5,750 bases of DNA from Melioribacteraceae bacterium (GTDB taxonomy: Bacteria; Bacteroidota; Ignavibacteria; Ignavibacteriales; Melioribacteraceae): contig WFQV01000125.1 in assembly GCA_015486905.1 (NCBI GenBank), forward strand, positions 1 through 5,750, read 5' to 3'. The translations under genes were made by a program, and so were the position numbers. The notes beneath the pieces are model-generated. The model saw nothing but the letters and a program-made list of their open reading frames with translations, ran no database searches and was not told the DNA's origin. This document shows positions 1-5,750 of the stretch, one piece after another (positions within the stretch are counted from its first letter, which is position 1; every line of letters starts with the position of its first letter).

Positions 1-2644
1 ATTGAATCCATGTAAAAACGTTATTTGAAAAATCTCTTCCCCATTTAATTTTTCCGTTTTTCGAATAGTACTCTTCAGCACCTACTCTTTTACCGAGTTT
101 GTAATTAACTGTGTATTTTAATTTACCATTTTCGTAAAACCATTCTTCCTTACCGTCGAGAAGGAAACGTCCGTCGTTAGCAATTCCTCCGCTGTATTTG
201 CAGCGTATTTTCCCGTCAGGATATTTCTCAGTATAAGTTTTCAGTTTGAAGATTTTATGTGCCTTTGAATTCATTATCCCCGAATAATCTTTCGTATTTG
301 AAGAGTCTAAAATCCATGCTTCGTTAAACTCAAAATGGAGAGCCGGAGAATTTTTAGATGTAATCAAATGAATCATTCCGTTTTCACTTTGTGCAAGACT
401 AACATACCCGAGTGTGCCTCCACCCATTTTCGCAGCAGCCTTTTTGTCCGTGCTGATTAACGTTCCCGGTAGTTTTTTTATTCTCCACGTTTTCCCTTCG
501 TCGCTTGACAGCGCCACAAAGGCGCCATGCTCCTTTATGCCTTTGGGTTGAAATCCATCTTTTCGTTGAAAGTCTCCCGCATACAATAAACATCCGCTTT
601 TAAGTCTTATTAAAGCCGGACGTTGACCGCCGCCAAGGCAGGGGAAAACGGATTTACTTATCGACCAGGTTTTACCTTTATCCGAAGAAACGGAGATAGG
701 CATAAAGCCGTCAATATCGGATTTTTTACCGCCAAGACCGAAAAAGTTTCCGTTTTTCAGCAGCACTATTGCAGTGTGTCTGCCGCCGGTTCTTCCGCCG
801 GTATCGAACCATGTTTTCATATTGTCCTTACTTGCCCAAAGCAGCGAATGAGCGCCCACGCCATCGCAAGCCAAATAGATTGTTCCGTCTTTGTCTTTAA
901 TCACCGAGGTAATGGGCTGTGGCGCGAAGCCGTCAACCACACTTGTGATTTTCGGATAATGTACCTTGCTAAACGTTGCACCGTTATCCGTAGACTGCAC
1001 CCATTGGAAGGGGTAGCCACCTTTCAAATGGATGTTTCCCCAAAACAAATAAATTGTATTTCCGTCCCGCCAAAGCAAAGGCGAGCCGTCCTGGACATCG
1101 GGCAAGTCCAATATGGGCGTGGGCATCTCCCACTCATCAGAACCATATCGTAAACGACTACCCATCAATAAAACTTCGGGGGCATCTTCGTAAACAGATG
1201 AAAAATAAACCGCAAGCAAATCCCCGTTGGGACAAACGACAATTGATGAATGGTGATTATGCCCCCCGAGCGAGGGATGCAACCCGGACAAAACAATTTC
1301 TTTTTTACTGCTTTTATCCGGCGGTACGGGGTGAAGGAAACGTTTTCTAAAGTACGGCTTTTTAAGATTTGGTCCGCTTTTTAAATCAACTCCCTTCGTC
1401 TTTACACATTGTTCAACGAACGGAGCGGTATAGGTTGTAGGCTTGCTTTTTAATTCCGGCGCTTGAACTATTCTAAAACTAATTGAAGGTTTTACATACC
1501 TTGCAAAAATTCCTTCTTTGTATTCACTTTCGATTTCATTTTTGTCTTTATTGCCGAAGCTAAAAACATTCGGCGGTATTATCTCTTTTTTCCCCTCCGC
1601 TTTACTCCAATAAAGTTTTAAGAACGACTTTCCTCCATTGTGTAAATATTTAATTTTTATCGGATACCTTTCGCCCGCTTTCAAATGAAGCACAGCGGAG
1701 TGAAGTATTTTGTCTTTACCGTTTCCCGAAATAATTGTTTTGCCGGCAACACTCATTGAAACTCGATTATCTGCCTTAATTATAAACGTGTAATTTCCCG
1801 TCGCCACAGGTTTAATAGACCCCAGCCATTTGGCAGTCCAATTGTTCATTAAAATCCATTTTAAAGAAGACGAGTTCACTAACGGTATTGAGTAAAGCCT
1901 CAATGGCTTTTTCATTTTAAGGTCGTCATAAACAATGCCGGCCAATCCCTTGTATTTAACGGTATTATTAACTTCCGGAGTGTTTTTGTTTTTGATTAAT
2001 GGAACGGTAAATCCTTTGAAATTAGGAGCCATACCCGCACGGTTGCTCGGACGATAATAAAATTTCTCGGGATAAGAATATTTTTTTACGAAAACATCCG
2101 GTAGTCCGCCTCTTACAACTTTTGCAATGCCCTGCTCAACTCCCACGGGGTTAACTTGAGTGGAATCAACATAAGGTCCGTACCAGTCGTAACACCATTC
2201 CAAAGTGGAATCAAGCATATTTTCAACGCCCCATTTGTCTCTGTTTTTGCAAACATATTCCCATTCCGCCTCTGTGGGCAGTCTGTAATTTTTCCCTTCC
2301 TTTTTCGACAGCCACTTACAGAATTCATTTGCTTCGTACCAATCTACTCCTATTGCATATTTTTCCGATGCAAACCCGTAATCTTTTTTAAATTGCCGAA
2401 ATTGCTTCCCGGTAATTTCCGTTCTTGACATAAAGAAAGATTTTAAGATTTTAACCTTATGAACCGGGACTTCATCCCATTGTCCGCTGCTATCACCCAT
2501 CATAAAACTGCCTGCGGGAATTTTAATCATTTTCATCCCGATAGAATTAGTGTAAACCGGTAGTTTTTCATTTTTATGACAGCCTGCCAACAATGTTATC
2601 AGTATTACAACAAGCAGCGATATTTTAAGATTACTATTTTTCAT
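1..2644 (-). CDS. Multidomain lipoprotein: SUMF1-like + PA14-like + sialidase (BNR) propeller + MORN repeats, 3' end cut by window
   Basis: An uninterrupted reading frame of 881 codons runs from ATG at 2644 off the left edge, so the C-terminus is missing. Residues 1-22 form a lipoprotein signal peptide (K-rich start, hydrophobic core, lipobox LLAGC with Cys22). Residues about 33-215 resemble formylglycine-generating enzyme/SUMF1 proteins: NSIGMKMIKIPAGSFMMG at 33-50, then W102YEANEFCKW, R121LPTEAEWEY and V177RGG. The catalytic cysteine pair near the domain end is absent and the middle is shortened, so this domain is probably non-catalytic. Residues about 230-363 are PA14-like (GLAGIVYDD, ATGNYTFIIKAD, LKLYWS). 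Residues about 450-780 are a BNR_2-type sialidase propeller, with Asp boxes near 551, 605, 653 and 713 and conserved-looking arginines R497, R622 and R675. Residues about 803-872 are MORN-type repeats. It follows the paralogous sialidase-like genes on the same strand after a 72-nt gap and is probably co-transcribed with them. The fold assignment is firm; sialidase activity and substrate are inference. Confidence 0.88.
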   Translation of the reverse strand, partial: MKNSNLKISLLVVILITLLAGCHKNEKLPVYTNSIGMKMIKIPAGSFMMGDSSGQWDEVPVHKVKILKSFFMSRTEITGKQFRQFKKDYGFASEKYAIGVDWYEANEFCKWLSKKEGKNYRLPTEAEWEYVCKNRDKWGVENMLDSTLEWCYDWYGPYVDSTQVNPVGVEQGIAKVVRGGLPDVFVKKYSYPEKFYYRPSNRAGMAPNFKGFTVPLIKNKNTPEVNNTVKYKGLAGIVYDDLKMKKPLRLYSIPLVNSSSLKWILMNNWTAKWLGSIKPVATGNYTFIIKADNRVSMSVAGKTIISGNGKDKILHSAVLHLKAGERYPIKIKYLHNGGKSFLKLYWSKAEGKKEIIPPNVFSFGNKDKNEIESEYKEGIFARYVKPSISFRIVQAPELKSKPTTYTAPFVEQCVKTKGVDLKSGPNLKKPYFRKRFLHPVPPDKSSKKEIVLSGLHPSLGGHNHHSSIVVCPNGDLLAVYFSSVYEDAPEVLLMGSRLRYGSDEWEMPTPILDLPDVQDGSPLLWRDGNTIYLFWGNIHLKGGYPFQWVQSTDNGATFSKVHYPKITSVVDGFAPQPITSVIKDKDGTIYLACDGVGAHSLLWASKDNMKTWFDTGGRTGGRHTAIVLLKNGNFFGLGGKKSDIDGFMPISVSSDKGKTWSISKSVFPCLGGGQRPALIRLKSGCLLYAGDFQRKDGFQPKGIKEHGAFVALSSDEGKTWRIKKLPGTLISTDKKAAAKMGGGTLGYVSLAQSENGMIHLITSKNSPALHFEFNEAWILDSSNTKDYSGIMNSKAHKIFKLKTYTEKYPDGKIRCKYSGGIANDGRFLLDGKEEWFYENGKLKYTVNYKLGKRVGAEEYYSKNGKIKWGRDFSNNVFTWIQ

Positions 2645-2716
2645 AACCACATTAAAACAATCTGTAGAAAGTTGTCGTGACGTTCTCCGCTTCAATCGAA
2701 TATTTTATTTCACACA
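2645..2716 (-). other. 72-nt intergenic gap between the two lipoprotein genes
   Basis: This gap separates the TGA of the middle gene from the ATG of the left gene. On the coding strand it ends in GTGGTT directly before the ATG, with no Shine-Dalgarno-like GGAG, which is usual in Bacteroidota. I found no strong hairpin followed by T residues, so no terminator is supported. No clear -7/-33 promoter pair is visible, though a weak promoter cannot be excluded by eye. The simplest reading is an operon spacer. Confidence 0.55.
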
Positions 2717-4345
2717 TCATCGTTTCATCTCAATTGAATTGGGGTCCCAAATAGTAGCCTCGATATGGCGCTCGGGTTTTTCCTTCGTAGAGTAATAATA
2801 GACCGAAACAACTTTGTCATCGTTCCTCACAACGGAGCGGCAATAACCGATGTCCCACGTCCTTGCATCGTCACGTAAAATAATTTCCTTGCTCCAAGTC
2901 TTTCCGTTGTCGGAAGTAATTCTTGCACGTATGCCGTAGGGTTTGGCTCGATAGCCGTAGACCACGCAAATTAATCCGCTTCTCAAACGAACCATGCTCG
3001 GCGGGTTACCGTTTCTTAATCCCGTATCCGTGTTCCCGATTTTATGCAGAAAGTGCCACGACTTTCCGTTATCTGTGGATTCGTAAACATCAATCCAATT
3101 TTTAGGCAAAACATATTTGTTGTTTTTCGGCGGGTCGAGTCTTCGGCGCATTGCCGAGAGCAAATGATTTTTATCTATTCTAACCGTTGCAGGCATTACC
3201 GAACGGATAGAATCATTCTCCGTCATCCACGAAACAAATTTAAATGTCAGTCCTCCGTCGTCAGTTTTAATGCACATTGCTTTATCCTGCAGTGAAGCAC
3301 GGACTTTATTATCCTTAGCTGATGTAAAAATCATGCACTCATTACGGTTGGTTACAAGATAATCCGTCCGTGCCGTAAACTTACCGACACCCAGATCGGG
3401 ATACCGGAACGGACCCTTCCAGCTTTTACCTTTATCGTAACTATAATAAAAGATATTGTTCGTATTGCGCAAAGCAAAGCCAGGTGTTTCAAAATTGATT
3501 CTTCTTCGGTTCAATTTTGCAAACTTTGAACGATGACGAAACGAAGTTGTGTCGACTAACTTCCACGTTTCACCGCCGTCGGTACTGCGTGCCAAAGCTG
3601 TTTTTATCGGTTTGTGCATATTAATTGCATGGTGATATTTGTTCTCCTTATTGTAGGCTAAAGTAAAGCCCACCAATATTTCATCGCCCCAGTTCCAAAT
3701 TCCATTATTCGCAGGCCAGCCGCCGAATCTACCACGTTTGTAATAGATAATTACGTTTTTCCCTTTTGCAAATATTACTTTGCTACTATCGATGCTTCCT
3801 TTGTTAGCGTCGTTCAGAAAATTTAATTTTTCTTCTTCCGCCTTTGTGTAAAAAAAGTTTTTCAACGATATTTCCGATTTGTTGTGAGCCTTCCAACTCC
3901 ATTGAATATTAAACCAGCCGACTTCTTCGTGCTTACCGGGGTTGAGAAATACAATGTTTATCGGATAAGCATTTCCCTTTTTCATTTTAAGCGAAAACAC
4001 TTTTGCGGTTTTAGTATTGTTTGCCTTTACGGAATCCGAATTGTTTATTTTAAGAAACAGAGATTTATTTGTGCTCAAATGAAAATTAATTTTACCCGTA
4101 AAAGGAGCAACGATGTAGCCGTTCCAATCGCCCGAAGTACCGCCTTCGTAGTCAACCGATTCGTCCCACTTTTGATTTAAACTCTTCAAAACGGAAATTC
4201 CCTTGATGCTGGTTAAATCAGGCTCGCTGTAATAAATACCGATTAAACCTTCCTTCCTTGAATTACCATTATCACTACAAGCGGAAGTGAGCAAAAGAAA
4301 AGTAAGCCCTAAAAACAAAGCGGATATTTTAATTATGTTCTTCAT
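2717..4345 (-). CDS. PA14-like / sialidase-type (BNR, Asp-box) lipoprotein
   Basis: This is a complete 542-residue protein, probably an exported glycan-active lipoprotein. The start is placed at the ATG at 4345, because residues 1-23 then form a textbook lipoprotein signal (MKNIIK, hydrophobic core, lipobox LTSAC with Cys23). A start further upstream at 4453 would add 36 polar residues and overlap the preceding gene. Residues about 33-165 are a PA14-like beta-sandwich (GLIGIYYSEPDL; W74NGYIVAPFTGKINFHLS). Residues about 190-535 are a sialidase-like propeller with five Asp boxes at 254, 302, 361, 423 and 477 and the motif F207GGWPANNGIWNWGDEILV. Conserved arginines (R326, R381, R466, R473, R503), a Tyr cluster at 516-518 and E529 are candidate active-site residues. 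It is a close paralogue of the gene 10 nt upstream: 59 of 91 residues are identical in the ungapped C-terminal part (445-535), counted by hand. Exo-sialidase is the usual family label; the true substrate is unknown. Confidence 0.88.
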   Translation of the reverse strand: MKNIIKISALFLGLTFLLLTSACSDNGNSRKEGLIGIYYSEPDLTSIKGISVLKSLNQKWDESVDYEGGTSGDWNGYIVAPFTGKINFHLSTNKSLFLKINNSDSVKANNTKTAKVFSLKMKKGNAYPINIVFLNPGKHEEVGWFNIQWSWKAHNKSEISLKNFFYTKAEEEKLNFLNDANKGSIDSSKVIFAKGKNVIIYYKRGRFGGWPANNGIWNWGDEILVGFTLAYNKENKYHHAINMHKPIKTALARSTDGGETWKLVDTTSFRHRSKFAKLNRRRINFETPGFALRNTNNIFYYSYDKGKSWKGPFRYPDLGVGKFTARTDYLVTNRNECMIFTSAKDNKVRASLQDKAMCIKTDDGGLTFKFVSWMTENDSIRSVMPATVRIDKNHLLSAMRRRLDPPKNNKYVLPKNWIDVYESTDNGKSWHFLHKIGNTDTGLRNGNPPSMVRLRSGLICVVYGYRAKPYGIRARITSDNGKTWSKEIILRDDARTWDIGYCRSVVRNDDKVVSVYYYSTKEKPERHIEATIWDPNSIEMKR

Positions 4346-4355
4346 CTTTTCATTA
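4346..4355 (-). promoter_or_regulatory. 10-nt operon junction and start context of the middle gene
   Basis: On the coding strand the upstream gene's TAG is followed by TAATGAAAAG and then the ATG of the middle gene. The spacing is too short for an independent promoter, so the two genes are almost certainly co-transcribed. The purine run GAAAAG touches the start codon and lies too close to act as a normal Shine-Dalgarno site. Initiation probably depends on A/T-rich context or on translational coupling with the upstream stop. Confidence 0.6.
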
Positions 4356-5750
4356 CTATTTGTTCTTAAAGTTAACTGAACTTGGGTCCCAAATTGTTGC
4401 TTCGATATATTCCTGGGGGATTTTACTTGTTGTGTAATAATAAATGGTAACAATTTTACCGTCCGGACGTTGAACCGATCTTGTATAACCCATATCGTAA
4501 GAGCGGGCGTGGTCGCGCAAGTGAATTTCTTTGCTCCATGTTTTACCGTTATCGTTACTCAACTTAGCACGTATGCCGTACGGCACTCCCCGATAACCGT
4601 ATGTAACGCACAATTGTCCGTTTTTCAATTTTACTAACGATGGCGGGTTGCCGTTAAATTTACCCAATGAAGTTTCCGCCACTTTACTCAAGAATGACCA
4701 GCTTTTACCGCCATTATCAGATTCGAAAACGTCAATCCAATCGTTCTCAAGTTGAGGTCTTTTGTTCCCTTTGAAACTTTTGTCATACCTTCGGCGCAAA
4801 GCTGTAATGTAATGCCCTTTGGCAATTCTTATTGTCGAAGGCATTACAGACCTGTAGTTAAACGGCGCTCCAATTAAAGAAACAAATTTAAACGTTCTTC
4901 CCCCGTCGGGCGTCAAAGCGCAGAAAGTATTATCCTGCAGTCGCGCCTCCACATTATCTTCCTCGAAGGAAAAAAAGAACAAACAAGAGTCCCCGCTAAT
5001 TATTTGGTAATCGGTACGAGAAGTCAGTTTTTTGCCGTTAAAATTCGGGAACACTTGCGGACCGTGCCAATTTTTTCCTCTGTCGTAAGAAACATAAAAT
5101 GAGTTTCCGCTTACTCTAATTGCAAGATTAGGATTTAGAAAATCAATCCTTTTCAATGGTCTGAGAGGTTTTTTATTGCTGTCCCAATAATGTTGTGGAA
5201 TTTCCGTCTGCCAATGTTCGCCCCCGTCGTAGCTGCGTGCAAATACAATATTAGAGGGTTTCGTATTGTCAATCGAATGGTGGAACGGATTTGCTTTATA
5301 AGTACCGACGGTAAATGCCACTAAGATTTCATTTCCCCATTGCCAAATACCGCCGTTAGCCGGCCAGCCGGCAAATTTACCTTTCTCGGAAAAAACAATT
5401 ACTTTTTTCCTGAATGCCGGATAGATGAACTTGCCGTAATCAATCTTAGCCGGATTCGGCTCAAAAGAATAATTATAATATGCCGCTTGTGCACTATCGT
5501 AAACGAAATTGTTAATAGGAATTATCGATTCTTTTTTGCCTTCCCAGCTCCAGAAAACTTTCAAGTAACTTTCTTCGTTTTTAATATGTTGGTAAGTCAA
5601 CAAAACCGGATATTTGAAACCTTCCTTCATTTTAATTTTCAACTGTGCCGAAGCACCCTTTCCCACCGCTTGAATTTTTTTACCTTCAATCTTTAACGAC
5701 GCCTTCTGATTAGTAGCTAATCGTATTTTCACTTCTTTGCTGACCGGGGA
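4356..5750 (-). CDS. PA14-like / sialidase-type (BNR, Asp-box) protein, 5' end cut by window
   Basis: The frame is open from the right edge to TAG at 4356, giving 464 visible residues; the true start lies beyond 5750. A GTG at 5732 is in frame, but the six codons before it continue the alignment with the next gene's PA14-like module (SPVSKEVKIRLATNQK against APFTGKINFHLSTNKS), so it is an internal Val. Counting from Ser1 at 5750, residues 1 to about 85 are the rest of the PA14-like domain (YLKVFWSWEG). Residues about 100-455 are the sialidase-like propeller. It has Asp boxes near 173, 221, 280, 344 (Asp replaced by Asn) and 398, and the motif F126AGWPANGGIWQWGNEILV. The arginines in SRTDY, YRSVMP, ALRRR, GYRG, GIRA and YTRSV match those of its paralogue. 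By analogy it probably begins with a lipoprotein signal, but that part is not visible. It is the first of the three visible genes in the transcription direction. Glycosidase function is inferred from family membership only. Confidence 0.87.
   Translation of the reverse strand, partial: SPVSKEVKIRLATNQKASLKIEGKKIQAVGKGASAQLKIKMKEGFKYPVLLTYQHIKNEESYLKVFWSWEGKKESIIPINNFVYDSAQAAYYNYSFEPNPAKIDYGKFIYPAFRKKVIVFSEKGKFAGWPANGGIWQWGNEILVAFTVGTYKANPFHHSIDNTKPSNIVFARSYDGGEHWQTEIPQHYWDSNKKPLRPLKRIDFLNPNLAIRVSGNSFYVSYDRGKNWHGPQVFPNFNGKKLTSRTDYQIISGDSCLFFFSFEEDNVEARLQDNTFCALTPDGGRTFKFVSLIGAPFNYRSVMPSTIRIAKGHYITALRRRYDKSFKGNKRPQLENDWIDVFESDNGGKSWSFLSKVAETSLGKFNGNPPSLVKLKNGQLCVTYGYRGVPYGIRAKLSNDNGKTWSKEIHLRDHARSYDMGYTRSVQRPDGKIVTIYYYTTSKIPQEYIEATIWDPSSVNFKNK

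Noticed and set aside
399..593. Minus-strand frame of 64 codons
   Set aside because: It is an out-of-frame shadow inside the propeller-coding region and shows no domain or signal sequence.
623..1153. Open frame of 176 codons on the plus strand (and a second at 1054-1350)
   Set aside because: It lies opposite the well-supported sialidase propeller, has no recognisable domain, and its composition is that expected of the antisense of a real gene.
2113..2328. Minus-strand frame of 71 codons
   Set aside because: It overlaps the SUMF1-like domain in another frame. The frame carrying the RLPTEAEWEY landmark is clearly the coding one.
1991..2548. Diversity-generating retroelement target, since SUMF1-like domains share the C-type lectin fold
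   Set aside because: No reverse transcriptase or template repeat is present in the window, and no near-identical second copy of the domain's 3' part was seen.
4346..4453. N-terminal extension of the middle gene starting at 4453
   Set aside because: It would add 36 polar residues before a perfect lipoprotein signal and overlap the upstream gene's conserved C-terminus (E-A-T-I-W-D-P). The ATG at 4345 is far more likely.
2881..4560. Recurring short DNA words such as TTTACCGTTATC/TTTCCGTTGTC, which look like scattered direct repeats
   Set aside because: They encode the repeated Asp boxes (S-x-D-x-G-x-x-W) of the propellers. They reflect protein repeats, not a DNA repeat element or CRISPR array.
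5730..5732. GTG as the start codon of the upstream gene
   Set aside because: The six codons before it remain open and align with the PA14-like domain of the paralogue, so it is an internal valine and the gene continues past the window edge.

Overview
The window is fully coding on the minus strand, apart from two short gaps. It holds three consecutive genes for large, probably exported proteins of the sialidase (BNR / Asp-box) beta-propeller type. Transcription runs right to left: an upstream gene cut by the right edge (5750-4356), a complete lipoprotein gene (4345-2717), and a long multidomain lipoprotein gene cut by the left edge (2644-1). I see no RNA gene, mobile element, CRISPR array, origin or convincing terminator.

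The DNA is A+T-rich. Neither visible start has a good Shine-Dalgarno sequence, and both complete N-termini are lipoprotein signal peptides. This fits a Bacteroidota or Bacteroidota-like (FCB group) bacterium. The protein families are also common in Planctomycetota and related carbohydrate degraders, so the assignment is an inference only.

The two right-hand genes are tandem paralogues. Each has a PA14-like beta-sandwich module followed by a sialidase-like propeller with five Asp boxes. Both propellers carry the same motif, F-[GA]-G-W-P-A-N-x-G-I-W-x-W-G. The left-hand gene also combines a PA14-like module with a sialidase-like propeller, but its propeller is of a clearly different subfamily. 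It adds an N-terminal formylglycine-generating-enzyme-like (SUMF1) domain that lacks the catalytic cysteines, and C-terminal MORN-type repeats.

The likely joint role is surface or periplasmic handling of a complex glycan. The propellers would be candidate glycosidases (sialidase or a related activity), and the PA14, SUMF1-like and MORN modules would bind carbohydrate or act as scaffold. The substrate cannot be read from the sequence. The most notable points are the four-module fusion in the left gene and the tandem duplication with conserved candidate active-site motifs in the other two.
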